From positions 9,098,489-9,162,488 of the forward strand of contig CM020515.1 of NCBI GenBank assembly GCA_009823395.1: a stretch of DNA of 64,000 nucleotides, in the 5' to 3' direction. This DNA is from Thamnaconus septentrionalis. Taxonomy: Eukaryota > Chordata > Actinopteri > Tetraodontiformes > Monacanthidae. A program made the position numbers and the translations under genes. Positions 1 to 11,786 of the stretch are shown here, piece by piece. Every line of letters starts with the position of its first letter. Positions within the stretch are counted from its first letter, which is position 1. A model generated the notes under the pieces. The model saw only the letters and a list, made by a program, of their open reading frames with translations, was not told the origin of the DNA and did no database searches.

Positions 1-130
1 ACCACCATGCCCCCCCCCACACACACACACGCCCCATCTCTTCCACCTGGTGACAGGGAGGCCCGCCTCCGGACGCCGGCATCCGTCACCCGGCTCGTGA
101 ATCCATCATGTGAGCTTTTGTCCAGCAGAC

Positions 131-164
<34 letters not shown>

Positions 165-869
165 GTTTATTTTATTTCATATTTTTTTCATTTTTTGCTT
201 CCTTCCCACTCGCCCATTAACAGCAGCGATCTCTGCAACCCCGTGTCATTAACCTTCTTAGCCCGCTCGTCGTTATCGCTCTCACCCCTCATCTCTTCCG
301 CGACTTGGCCGCGCGTGTGCACGCAGGTGTGTGTGTGCGCGCGGGCGCGCCTCTCCGTTCGTGGCCGGCATTCATCTTAATAAATCAGCAATCTGCCCGC
401 GTTTGGAAGAGATTGGTTTGGGAGTTGGACCCACCTCCGGCAGGCGATTAGTCGCGTTTAAGTGGCGTCTCGCTGAACTCGGCTGGAGGAAGAAGTTTCT
501 TTCACTTCGGCTCAGAGGGAGCAAAGCGGCGAGACTGGACAGGAATGTCGCTGCCCTGTTCCCCTTTGTGCTTCGCGCCACCAACATTGTATGAAATAGA
601 ATCATGAATTAATTGAAAGTCGACCTCACTGTTCCTGTTCATCTTTCCTCTTGAGTTCAAAGTCAAATACAGGAACACTGTAGTTCTGAGATTAATGGAG
701 ATGATTTCATTTTTGTAAATAGTGATTTGAGGAATTATTATTATTGTTGGGCTTGCAATTCAAGCCTTGATGCCTAGTTGCAATTTGTTCAACCTATGTG
801 ATGTTTCTTTTTCTCTCTCTCTCCCACATATGTGAATGAGGCCATGACGCAAGTGCTAGTGTTCAGTGT

Positions 870-920
870 TATTGCGATATTTAGGTTTTGCGCAATTGTA
901 GTGGTAATGGAAACACAGCT
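870..920 (+). mobile_element. 3'-end fragment of the inverted-repeat element seen at 19562-19978
   Basis: GCGATATTTAGGTTTTGCGC followed by AATTGTAGTGGTAATGG and AAACACAGCT parallels 19930-19978, where GCGATATTTCGGTTTTGCAC precedes GGTAATGGTAACGCAGCT. Only this end is recognisable. Confidence 0.5.
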
Positions 921-1479
921 GTAGTTATCTCTCCCATTTTAACAGCGCTTGTTGTTTCCCGCCTTGCGTCCTTCATCATAAGTACTCATACAGCCTGTGT
1001 TTGTGTGCGTGCATGTGTGTGAGTGCGTGCATTGTCAGCCTTTTAAACAACATCATCAATCACCACCTTTGTCCGGGCTCGTCCTTCTCATTGTTGCCGG
1101 TAAACTGCAGCCTGATGAGAGCCGAGCAGAAAAAGCAGCTCTAATTGCGGGACATTAAGTGTCCACATTGTTTTTTTTGGTGCGATGCGGCTTTCTCTTT
1201 TCGTCCTCGCTGCTTTTCCCCGCTGGGTGTTGCCCTGATGGGCATTCGCTGCAGGCGCCGACGCTTCATCCAGGTACGGCGCCACATCTAATCGAGGCTT
1301 CTTGTCTTGGTGTTTGGAGCGGTGCCGCACCGGCTGCGCATCGGTTCGTGTCCGTGTGAGGCAGCAGAACTCCGTGAGAGGCATCAATGAGATTTGGGCT
1401 GAGAGAAAGACTGCAGTGGAAGACACAGGCAGAGAGAAGACTTGTAAAAACAGCTGCCAAGATTGAAAAATAAAAATAC

Positions 1480-1893
1480 TAGGGCTGTACAAGTTAACGC
1501 GTTAATAGCGCTATTAACGCGTTAACTCAAACTCCTTTTAACAGCATTAATTTTTTTAACGTGCTATTAACTCCTGGTTCACTCGCTGCTTCAAAATAAA
1601 ACCCCACAATTGACTACTGCGATCATGGCTTGAGAATACTTCAAGGTTTGAGGGTTTTTTTTGGAGGGTATCTGGACAGTAGAAGTATGTAATCATTTTG
1701 GAATGTTAAAATGAAATGAAAATAAAAATAGAATATTTCCAAAAATAGAATATTTCCACAAAGGAAATAGTCTCCTAGAGTATCTAGGACAATAAATATC
1801 TTGTTAAGTTACATAAAGAGCCGGGTAAAAAATGTTGCAATTAATTTGTGACTAATCGCGAGTTAACTCAGGAAAAATCAACTGACAGCCCTA
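1480..1893. mobile_element. Non-autonomous hAT-like element (MITE), 414 bp
   Basis: The element begins TAGGGCTGT and ends ACAGCCCTA, forming short terminal inverted repeats. The flanks AAAAATAC (1472-1479) and ACAAATAC (1894-1901) match at seven of eight bases, as expected for the 8-bp target duplication of hAT transposons. Just inside the 5' end, 1493-1526 is a perfect 34-base palindrome built from GTTAAC, GCGTTAAT and AGCGCT. The interior is AT-rich and has no transposase ORF. GCGTTAAC-type ends are common in fish hAT MITEs as I recall. Confidence 0.75.
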
Positions 1894-3665
1894 ACAAATA
1901 CCAAAGAGCCACATGAGCTTCTTTTTTTTTATTTCTAAATGCGTGAATTCTCCAAGATAAAAAAAAAAAGTGTTTCATCGCTTGGAAACACAAACAATAG
2001 AAGCCTCCATTTTGATAAAAGTGGGTCAGCCTGCCTGCCTTCGCCACCATCATCCCACCGATTAAAAGGACTTACGGCCCCGTCTCTAAATTAGACGGCT
2101 CTTTGTTCTTTCCTCAAGGTAGCCGGGAGTGAGAGAGAGTGATGACTGCGCTCGGTGTGAGAGGGCAGAGAGTAGTTAGTCAGAGAAAGTGAGTAAGATG
2201 GCAAAAGGAGCCGCAGTGCCGGCGTGAGTGAGCGCGTGCGTGAGTGAGCGCGCACCAGCCTCCTCATAACCCTGCATGCCAGCTTAGACCATTCTGCTGA
2301 CTCGTCGCCGCAGATACAATTACTTGAAAGGATCGCAAAGTGCCCAAGTGCGTGCACGTGGACGTGCGTGCGCGCGTGTGTGATTGAATGTGTGAATGAA
2401 AGAAGAAAATAAAAAACTGCTTCTGAATACTTGAGGCCCAAATCTCCTCTCAACTTCCACTGCGTGCGTGCGTGCGTGCGTACGCGCGTGTTAGGATTTA
2501 GCCTGCTGCTAGTCTCCGACTAATCCTGTGTGTGTGTGTGTGTGTGTGCGTGCGCGCGTCTTTGTGAGACACCGTCATGCAGCGTCTCCCCTGGTTACTA
2601 GGTGGCTAGTGCGCCGCTCAGAAATGCTTGAAAGGGGATAAATCCAGATAAAGAGGTGATAAAAATAAAACGTGAGGAGAGCCGGAGCAGGCCAATCAGG
2701 CGCGGCGAGGTGGGTGAGGAGGGGTGTGTGTAGGTGGTGGTGGTGGTGGTGGTGGGGGGGGGGACCGTGCTGTTTGCCGAGGGAAGATTAAAGTAGCCCC
2801 CTGCTTAGCAAGCAGTAAAGTTTGTCAGCGGCTGCCAAAAAAATAAACTGGAAGAAATGTCAGTGTGTGTGCATGTCTTGTTTATTTCGGCTGGAAAAAA
2901 ATTTGATTGAACGGATGCAGGTGCATCGAGTGGCAAAACGCAGAGGGTGCGTCATGCCCGTCGAACTTAAACCACTTCATGTTAATTGGCTTTCCTGTTT
3001 TGCAAAAACAACATTTTCAACTGTGACTGGACGAAAACCTCCTTCCAACACTCGGATTTGCTCCTCTGCCGCTTCAACCGGCCGTCCGCAGCTCAAGACC
3101 TCCGATTACGGCCGAGGGCGACTCGGTGTTGGAGATAAACGCACTCAAACATCTTTTGCAGCCAGAAAAAGCATTTTGTGCCTTTTGTTTATCTTTTAAT
3201 GGAAAAGAAAAGAGGCCTTTGAGTTGTTGTAAACCTGCCGCTGAGAAGACCTTGTGTGTTAATCTCTTTAGCATCTGCTAAACTCGTGGCCGCCTCCTCT
3301 TCCTTTTTTGTAGCAGCTTAAAGGGAAGCCAATTGATTGTGGAATCCTGAGGCAGACAGAAAAAAAACCTCTTGCTATTGGAGGCTGGCAAGGCCTGCTT
3401 TTGAGCTTCAGAATCAGGAAAGAAATTTCATTTATACCCGTTCCAACCGTCGTGCAAAGTGAAAATCAATCATTTGTCTGGTTTGCAAACAAACTGTCAG
3501 ACCTTGTATCCTTTCCAAATATATATTATATATATATATATATATACATATTTGTCCCCGTGCAAATTCTGGATAAAATACATCTGTCAAAATATTTCCC
3601 TTTGATATCCCTTTGACTTGTTGGATCAGAAATCCAGGTTGTATATCCGTGTGTGTGGCGCGTAC

Positions 3666-3731
3666 AGAGCTCTCCGTGGTCCTGACCAACCCTGGAGGCC
3701 CTGGCGGGGATTCAGGACCACGGAGAGCTCC
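3666..3731. promoter_or_regulatory. Inverted pair of RE1/NRSE-like (REST-binding) sequences, copy 1
   Basis: The arms GAGCTCTCCGTGGTCCTGA (3667-3685) and TCAGGACCACGGAGAGCTC (3712-3730) are perfect 19-base reverse complements around a 26-base spacer. Read as 5'-T-TCAGGACC-AC-GGAGAGCTC-C, the + strand arm (3711-3731) matches the 21-base RE1 consensus (left half TTCAGCACC, right half GGACAGCGCC) at 18 positions, and one of the three differences (C to G in GGASAG) is a permitted variant. REST represses neuronal genes, including NMDA receptor subunits, outside neurons. The match to RE1 is seen; binding is inferred. It could equally be a small repeat that resembles RE1. Confidence 0.6.
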
Positions 3732-4210
3732 AGCGGCGCGGTCTGGGTCCTATGCAAAATGAGTAAGCACTCGGAGCCGTGGGTATTTAGTCAGCAGGTC
3801 AATGTTCTGCCCGTGGTCTCTCTGCTGGCGACGCACACGTCAACACTCACACACGCTGTATACATGAGTAAAATGGCTCGCTGCGCAAGGGAAACGTCAT
3901 TGTATTTACTATGCACACAGCAGAAGAGGACCGCGCGCACACACACACACACACATACAAGTACAGTACATATGTTTGAGTCACCGCTCTGACACGCTGA
4001 CTAAAACCTCTGAGAGGCTGTAAAACACAATTGCACACATGCAGCAAAGGGGTGAAATATAGGTTAGGTGCTGCATCACACACACAAACACACACACTAA
4101 CAGCTGACCCAATCATGTGTCATTCAGTTTCACATTAATGACGACAGCACGATATAAAAGGCTAGACGTCTTTCATGGTTTGTTCACCTTTTGATATACA
4201 GACATAGGCA

Positions 4211-4213
<3 letters not shown>

Positions 4214-4284
<71 letters not shown>
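4214..4284 (+). repeat. Compound microsatellite (GT)n(GA)n
   Basis: An uninterrupted GT run to 4266 passes directly into a GA run. The same compound form recurs at 45665-45740. Confidence 0.95.
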
Positions 4285-4463
4285 GGCTCAGGCTTGTAAA
4301 TCCATGCAAACAGCATTGCCTTGACCAGGATGGAGCTGAAACAGAGAGAGGACAGTTGAGATGTGCCGTGATTGGAGTGACGAGCAGAGGCGATTTGTCT
4401 TCAGTTTACGGAAGCGCATTGTTGCCACACTAGGGGAAAAAAAAACAAAAAAAACACAGGACT

Positions 4464-4650
4464 GGGTATCACATTATTACGTGAAAGTTTCATCCCTTTT
4501 TTGGTGAAGGTTTCACGTTCTGACGTGATAATTTTCACTTTTTTACATGAAACTGTCATGTTATTTCATGAAGGTTTCACATTCTTACATGATCATTTTC
4601 ATGTTTGTACATGAAACTATCACGCTATGTAGTAAAGGCTTCACGTGAGA
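4464..4650 (+). repeat. 64-bp tandem repeat, about 2.7 copies
   Basis: Units start at 4503, 4567 and 4631 (last partial), and a partial unit precedes from 4464. Each has GAAGGTTTCAC or a close form, then (A/C)TGATNATTTTCA and ACATGAAACT. The copies differ at many CA/CG positions in a pattern like CpG decay. A diverged relative lies at 14312-14397. Confidence 0.65.
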
Positions 4651-5549
4651 TGAGCAGTGACTGAAGAGACGAGCAAGGGGATGAAAAGAAAAATGGGCTG
4701 AAGACGTCTCAGGTCCTCTCTCTTTACTTTCCGCTTTCTTTCCGTTCTGTTTTTAGAAGCTGATTTTGGACTGGGCTGACTGCACCGGTCAGTCACACTC
4801 TCTGTCGTGCCACACGCAGCCGCGGACGGGAGAGAGGGGTCGAGCCGTCTGCTTCCTTTCCTTCTTTCTTTCCTTTTTTTTCTCCCCCCCGGTGCTGGGC
4901 GGCTGGGTTTCCGGGCCAACAACAGATCTGTCAGGAAACCCCAGGGGGAGCGGAGGTGACAGATGACATTTTCAAACATGTTATATCACAAAGCAACCCT
5001 TTCACTCGCGGTTCAGGGGTCTTGGCGTCGGCAGACAGTTCTGCAGGGGTTCGCGAAGCTCTTTCAAGAGCTGCAGAGGTGAGTCCAAGGGCCGTGTTTA
5101 CATGCGCGGGATCAAAGTCCCACCGACTTTAAGGCTGTTTGCACAGTAGTTGCAATGCTTGTGTGTGTGTGTGTTTTTTTTTTTTTTAGTACCGAGCATG
5201 TTGGCTCGCACACCCCCACTTCCCCACCCCTCCCCCCTCGCTGGTCAGCACTTGTAACACTGCACGGTGGCTGAGCGCGCTTGTGGATGTGAACTGTGCA
5301 GTTCAGTAAGGTGGTGGTGCTGGTGCACAACACGCTGACAGACACAGAAGAAGAAGTCACTTTGAAGAAGGCAAGAAATTAAAATCACTTTATTCACGTT
5401 GCATATTATTTATGCATGTGTATACAGGAGAGTCTTGACTCCATATGATGTTGAATCTGATCAAAATAGCCCCTTTGAAAGGTCATGAGCAGCCATCACC
5501 GCTGACGCGCCGTCAGCAATGATGCCATGCGGTCCAGACTGCACGCTGC

Positions 5550-5615
5550 AGAGCTCTCCGTGGTCCTGACCGGCCCTGGACGTGCCAGCGGGGATTCAGG
5601 ACCACGGAGAGCTCC
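5550..5615. promoter_or_regulatory. Inverted pair of RE1/NRSE-like sequences, copy 2
   Basis: The same two 19-base arms as at 3667-3730 recur at 5551-5569 (- strand site) and 5596-5614 (+ strand site), again with a 26-base spacer that shares most of its bases with copy 1 (CCCTGGA and GCGGGGAT are common). Flanks outside the arms differ. The 64-base unit has therefore been duplicated about 1.9 kb apart, or both copies come from one repeat family. Confidence 0.6.
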
Positions 5616-5639
5616 GCTGCCACGGTTGTCAGAAGCTCG

Positions 5640-5660
5640 GGAGCTCTCCGCGGTCCTGAA
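5640..5660 (-). promoter_or_regulatory. Single RE1/NRSE-like sequence
   Basis: On the - strand this reads T-TCAGGACCGCGGAGAGCTC-C. It differs from the paired sites by A to G in the central ACC-RC position, which the RE1 consensus tolerates. It lies 25 bases after copy 2 of the inverted pair, making three sites in 111 bases. Confidence 0.55.
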
Positions 5661-6257
5661 GTCTGTCCAAGCAGTGTGCCTGGGCTACGCTGCACTAAGT
5701 GACAGCTCAGTTTCTCAGTTTCTTCAGCCGCTCTCAATTTTTATGAAAGTGCATTTATTTTGGATTTGATTATATTTAATATATTTTTTGAACTTTATAT
5801 TTTATACTTTACTGATTTTTGGCCACGGCTTTACAATATTTTAGTGAGTTATGTCGGACCGTTCCTTGAGGGATCCAAACTAAAAAGAACTATATTTAAG
5901 ATTCGTATATGTAGATATATATACAAAGTTTGGCAAGCTGATAATATATGTAATATTGTTGTGTAGATAAGGGCTTATGTCCCCTTGTAGCTGAGGCTAA
6001 TTGTCTTAAAATGCGATCACAGATGCAATACTTGTGGTAAGCCCTTTAAACCCGATATCGATGGATAGAATAGAAATAGAGCCCCAGGATAGAGAGGAAG
6101 TGTGCGTGCGCACACACACTCACATCCACACAGACACAGAAAGACACACACGTACATACACACCTCAAGAAACATTTACGGCTTCCTGCAATTACAGACA
6201 ACACACTGTCTACACTTAACTGCCCTCTGATACACACCCACACGCATGAACGCACAT

Positions 6258-6258
<1 letters not shown>

Positions 6259-6305
<47 letters not shown>
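6259..6305 (+). repeat. (CA)n microsatellite
   Basis: Uninterrupted CA run preceded by interrupted CA/CG-rich sequence from about 6108. Confidence 0.95.
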
Positions 6306-6310
<5 letters not shown>

Positions 6311-9300
6311 TTTCATTTAGATCAATGTAAAGATGAGGGCTGCCTAATTTATGCACCAGAGCGTCTCCGACAGAGGTCCAGGTGTCATTCCATCTATCGG
6401 CATGTGCAGGATTTAAAGTGTATTGGAGTCAGCACTCCTCCCCTCCTGGTGGCATGCATTAACACACATAATGCTAAATCAACAGCTCTCTGAAAGCCCA
6501 CTAAGTCCTCTAACCCCCACAGAGACAGAGAGGGAGGAGAGGCACCGGGAGGAAGCGAGAAAGTGAGAGGAAGTGCCATAGGCTTGCACACACACACACA
6601 TACACACACAAACGCACTTGCATACACAAAAGGACTCGGTTCGAATAGCAAGATATCAAGGAAGAGCGCAGAGGAAGAAATAATGCTCCATGTTTGGACC
6701 TGTGAGATATGGGGAGGTGAAGCATTTCCCTTCTTCGCTAATCCCTCAATTTTCTCCTTTACATCTCCTTTCGCTTAGTTTCGCTTGGGGGGCATGTAAG
6801 GGCCTCAGCGGCACGTTGCAGCCCATAATGGGTAATAATCACAGGCCCGAGACCCTTGTGGGACCTGAGTCAGCGCTGAGCTTTAAAGGCCATGAAGCCT
6901 TCAAGGGCAGCCAGGAAACCAGGAACTTGGACGACTCGGATGTGGCATTCCTGATCAGAAGTAGAGGGAGTTTCTTAGCGTGATTCATATGTGGGACACT
7001 TCTAGGCCTTGAGCTCTTTTGTCACCCTCTTGAAGTGTCTCAGCGTTCAATTCTCCTCGGGTTTCGGGGGAGGCGCGAGATGGTGGTGGTGAGGGGGCAG
7101 AGGGGTCCTAACACCTCGGCCGGCGCAGTTGAACTTAAGGGCCAGTCGGAGCTCGAGTCGTTCTGTGTCAAACGACTCTGTCAGCTGGCGGAGGGGGAAC
7201 TCGAGCGTGGACAGGTGGGGCGGCTCAGACGAACAGAAGTCGCATTGATTCCTGAGCGAGTCGCAGAGTGCAGCTGGCACTGTCACGAGCTGCGGCGTGC
7301 AGTCATTTGTATGTCTGACACTTGAGGCGCAGCTCTCCAATTAGAGGCCCTTCAGTTATTACTGCGCCCGTTCGGGTCTTGGCAGACTATTTAGCATCGA
7401 TTTTTGTGCAGAACAATAGATCAGATATGCACTTTTAGACTAATGGATGCCTTCGTGAGTCGGACTGACACGCTGATGAGATCAGATAAGACTTTGCAAA
7501 GTCCAACAGCGATGGAATTTACTCCTCTGCAGCCGAGAAAAGGGATGTTAGCTTGTACGTTGTCGGGGTCGAAATCGCACTGTACTGCGGACGTTGTTCG
7601 ACCGTGGTTGCGTATTTTCCCGTCTGTCTTTCTGTCACCCGTTTTACATTCTTACCACTCATAAGGCTTCCACACGGCAGATGCACAACTCCATCCACCT
7701 TTGAAGAAAACTTTACTTTCCCTCCGCTGGATGAATGCCGCTTGCCATCTGAAATACCTGCTGTTTGAAACTACCTTATGTCGCAGTTTATTATGTTGCA
7801 CCGAAGTAGAAGCAAATAAATAGTCGAGAGCAGAACTGAATATTTTTACATTGTGATATTGGATTTCAGTTAGTTTCACTGTATATCTAGATGGGTGGAG
7901 CTTTTAGTTATAAAAAAAGACCAATGCATAAGTACCAAAAACCTGCATCCTATCATTTGGCATCAGCAGGAACCGCCAAAGGCGGTTGCAAAAAGACCAA
8001 AAATCAATGTCTGGAAATACAAGAAGGAGCCCTAAATCTTTGTGTTGGTCTAAATCGCTTGTTAAAAAACCAAAAAACATTCAGCAAATAGGTTCTAATG
8101 TTTATTTTGTCTGATGGGGTGAGGTTGGTGGTGGTGGTGGGGAGGGGGTTGTTGTGGATGTATGAGCGGCTGTAAATGACTGCAAGTCTTTGGTCTTGGC
8201 TAACCCATTGTCTCAATGACAACCCCCTGAGATTTACATGAGCGCAGAATGGAATGATGGGATACGGCCCACACGGCGTTAATGTTCCGTGCAGACTGTC
8301 ATTTAAAAAAATAAAAAAATAAAATAAATAAAATAAGCAGCTGTGCTGATAAGCCATAACAGTTATTTCTTTCTTCCTTTTTAATGTCAAATGCAAACAT
8401 GCTGCTGCAAATGAAAGAGGGTTGATGGTTCTCCTTTGCTGACCTACCTGGGCGTAAGTCACCCGCTCTCTGAGGAAACAAAAAAAGAAAACGACTGCGA
8501 CGCTTTGAATGAAAATGCAAAATTTATTTTTTCTGTGTGTGTGTGATTTATCAAGCGAAAAGGGGTCAGACCTCTCCCTCCGTCGACGCTCGCCCATCAC
8601 CATTCGTCACGTTTACGGCGCTGACACGTCCGCCCTCACCTCAGTCAATTAAACATCCTGTCAGCCGCCAGATCGACTCCTGCTTCAAACATCTCATATT
8701 CTCATTTCAGATAAAAAAAAAAAAAAATCTCACCAAATGCGCAGTCCAGACAGTCGAGACCAGTTTTTCTTGGTCCCCTTTAACATATTTGCCTCTTCTC
8801 TTTGTGCAGGAGCGACTCCCCGGTCAAAATATTCCCCAATTCTGTTTGCTTTGTTTCATTAGTTTTGCCTCTTTTTAAACTGCCAGTTAAGCTTATTTTT
8901 GAGCAGTTTTCATATTGCTGAAGGGACTCACATCACGCTGCACCAAACTCTCCATACACGGGCGATTGTGCAGTGATCCTGGAGTATGGTTCTCTATTGA
9001 GCATTAATCTTCAGTTTTATTTTTGACTTTTTTTAAATAGTCGACATAATGTTATTTTTTTTTTATATCAGAACACCCCTTTGGCTGGTCCCTTCACTGG
9101 GAGTCACAGCTGTTTATTTTTACAAGTTCAGTTTTTCATCTTTTTTACGTCTTTTACGATGCATCAGTTGCTCTCGTTTGGGCTCGTGTATCGGCACAAT
9201 GGGGAAACTTAAGCGGCGCCGCCTTGAGGCTACGCTCTGGCAGTGACCTGATTGGGAATCGGATCCCGCTTTTGAGCCGCTACCTCAGTTTTGTTCTACC

Positions 9301-10002
9301 CTCTGATTCCCGGTCCCGCGCTGATGCGATCCACCTCGGCGTTAAGCCGAGCTCTCGGCGGAGCCTCTCGCCAGTCGAGCGAGAGCGTCTTTCCCACCGA
9401 CAAAATCCTCCCTTTTCCGTTCTTTTGTCCGTCTTCAAATGGTAAAATCCTCCCGCCCTTGAGATCTCTTCCGATTGCCGCCGGACGGCGGTGACCGGCC
9501 TCCGCTTGACCGAGCTCTGCGAACCCGAACCGACCAAAAAAACGGCTCATTCCCGTCGAAAGAATATCGAAAATTGGGTGACTTTGCGGCGCCAAAGTCG
9601 ACTGTGCTGCAGCGATGAAAGGAGAGCCGCAGTGGTTGAGGCCCGAGAGGTGGTCGGCGACATAAAACATCTGCCGACGGTGCCTAATTTAATCAGTGGC
9701 GTTGCCCGCGCGCCGACGGAACGCACGGGGTAATTTGCATACGTTAAATGACAAGCAGGAAGCGGCAACAACCGCGGCACCAAATTAATCCCGCCATTTA
9801 AACGGGGTCGTCATGGCAACCGCCGGTGAGCCACTTTCAACTCTCGCCTCTCTGGACCAATCATGTTGCGCCACCTCGGCCGGCCTTTTTTTCATAATTC
9901 ACATTTCACATGCTGTCATATCGCTAACTTTGCGCCACGTCGTGTGCTTGATACCTAAGTTTTTGAATATACAAGCATGGCTACTTTCCATTGGTTATTA
10001 AA

Positions 10003-10253
10003 GCATAAGAGTTTGTATTGTATTTTATTTAAAACCAGGTCTATTTTTATGGTGAACTGTGAAACATCGCTATTTTGCTAAATTCCATTAAGCAGACAAA
10101 GGAGACAGGAAGGAGGAAGTGAGGACAAGCCTAGCTAATGCTAGCAGGATTAGCGTCTGTCGCTCTTATAGTTGCAGTATTCATCAGAGCCGGGTCAAGA
10201 ACAACTAAAGGCTCTTCTGAGTGCAAAACAGTTTAGTTCAGCCTAGCAGTGTG
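10003..10253 (+). repeat. Dispersed repeat family, copy 1
   Basis: It shares AACCAGGTCT, GTGAAACATC, TTGCTAAATTCCAT, CTTATAGTTGCAGTATTCAT and CTCTTCTGAGTG with copies 2 and 3. All three are in the same orientation. It is flanked by a related direct repeat of about 40 bases (9896-9937 and 10261-10297, both with ATTCACATTT and TATCGCTAACT). It has no ORF and the family is not recognised. Confidence 0.65.
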
Positions 10254-11676
10254 CCAGTTCAAAATTCACATTTGGTCGTATCGCTAACTCTGCACCATGA
10301 AATGCATGAGGATGAGCCCCTCTACCCCCCCAATTTTTTTTGTTTATTCAGCTTTTCAATGCCGAGCAGGATCGGTTGGCCGGGGGCCCACTCTCTATGC
10401 ATGAGGGTATTTTTCCCCCTGCCAGCCAATCAGGGGGAAAACGCAATGGCTGGGAGTCACAAAAAGAAACCAAAGGGGGAGATTACAGATTACACGTTGC
10501 AGCTCACTGCTGGGAGGATTGATCTCTGAGTTGGATTCCAGCGTCTTTAACAATAGGGGGGTGAGGCTGGCCGTTGTCTTCCTCGGGGAGGCCTGTCGCT
10601 GCAGAGCAGGACCCTGCAGCTCCACGCCGAGGCCTCGTCCGCACGGACTCTGGGATTTTCTTTTTTTCCACTCAAAGCTTTGTCTGCGTTTGTTTGGCCT
10701 TCCGTCAACATTTTCAACGACCTGCTGTTTGCTTGCCGCCATTGTAGGACGACATCTGTGCAATACGACGGAATATTTGGGAGTAGTGGAGGTTTAAACC
10801 TTTCTAGCAGGACATGTTTTTCTTTTCTTTTTCTTCAAACTTTTTTTTTTTTTTTCAAACTTTAGAAATAATTTGACTTTCCCTCGGCCTGTATTTTCTA
10901 TCCCCCTCAGACACCTCACCATATTTTTTTGTTTAGCTGTGTTTGTGGTTTCGTGACAAGCGGTTTTTCTCTGATGATTGGCCAACATGGTTGATTGCCA
11001 AATTCCTTGTTCAGCGTTCACTTGACCCCACCTGTACGGCCACCTGTATGGCTGGCTACGTGCTAATGACGAGGGTATGAAAAAAGACCCAAAGGTTGGT
11101 CTGCTTGTGTGTTTTACCTCTTGATATTTTACCTAGAGGCTGCAGGGGTGGGCCCTGTGGAGACCCCGCCCACTTGCCTGCAGCCCACCTCGCCTCCCAT
11201 CCTCTCCCACCTGTCGTTGCGCTCACGTACTGCAACGCCGCATCATTTGCGTCGATCCACCGGCAGCAACGCTGCGTCGGCCTTCGCCCTCCCAACACGT
11301 TCCCTCCCTCTCTCTCCCTCTCTCTCCCTCTCTCCCTTTCTTCTCCCTTTTGCTCTGCTGCAGCGGCAGGATGTGTGCGGCGCTGCGCGCGCGGCGAGTC
11401 TATAATTTATAGACGCGCGCGCTTTTCCCTTTGAAATCTATCCATAATTGATTCCGCCAGTCCCGCTGTAGGGCTGGTTAGCGGGGCTATCTGTCTCTGA
11501 CTCACTGGCGAGCGTGCACGTGTGCGCCTCCGAGCGTCGGGGCCGCGTACGGGAGGTGGGTGGGGGCGAAGGAAGAGTTCTGGTGTGGGGTTGAGAGGGG
11601 TGGGTACTTGAAAGGAGGCTGGAGAAAGAGCGGTAATGCGAAGGCAGGAAGGAGCAGCGTGGCGCAGTGCAGCGCC

Positions 11677-11786
11677 GCTGCTGCTGCCTCGCTGCTGCTG
11701 CCTCGCTGCTGCTGCCTCGCTGCTGCTGCCTCGCTGCTGCTGCCTCGCTGCTGCTGCCTCGCTGCTGCTGCCTCGCTGCTGCTTTC
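11677..11786 (+). repeat. 14-bp minisatellite (GCTGCTGCTGCCTC), 7 full copies plus a partial
   Basis: Seven identical units run from 11677 to 11774 with a truncated eighth. Because 14 is not a multiple of three, all three forward frames stay open and read as repeats of Leu/Pro/Arg/Cys/Ala, which accounts for the overlapping ORFs here. No coding function is supported. Confidence 0.9.

Larger units (their letters stand above)
1..9200. other. Non-coding DNA, probably 5' intron or upstream flank of the GluN2A-like gene (part 1)
   Basis: No exon is recognisable on either strand. ORFs here are short, dominated by CA/GT dipeptide repeats and lack any family motif. The stretch holds (GT)n at 133-161 and 2527-2547, a hAT-like MITE (1480-1893), the RE1-like clusters (3666-3731, 5550-5660), a 64-bp tandem repeat (4464-4650), (GT)n(GA)n at 4214-4284, an AT-rich block at 5755-5960, (CA)n at 6259-6305 and a (GGT)n/G-run at 2737-2763. 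The first coding exon of the GluN2A amino-terminal domain (motifs such as VCDLMSGARIHG) was looked for and not seen. Confidence 0.6.

Noticed and set aside
5760..5966. 68-codon AT-rich ORF with hydrophobic residues
   Set aside because: An AT-rich block where such ORFs arise by chance. It has no recognised family.
8004..8603. 199-codon ORF on the - strand
   Set aside because: Composition is random, with Phe/Lys runs from poly-A/T sequence. No family motif was recognised.
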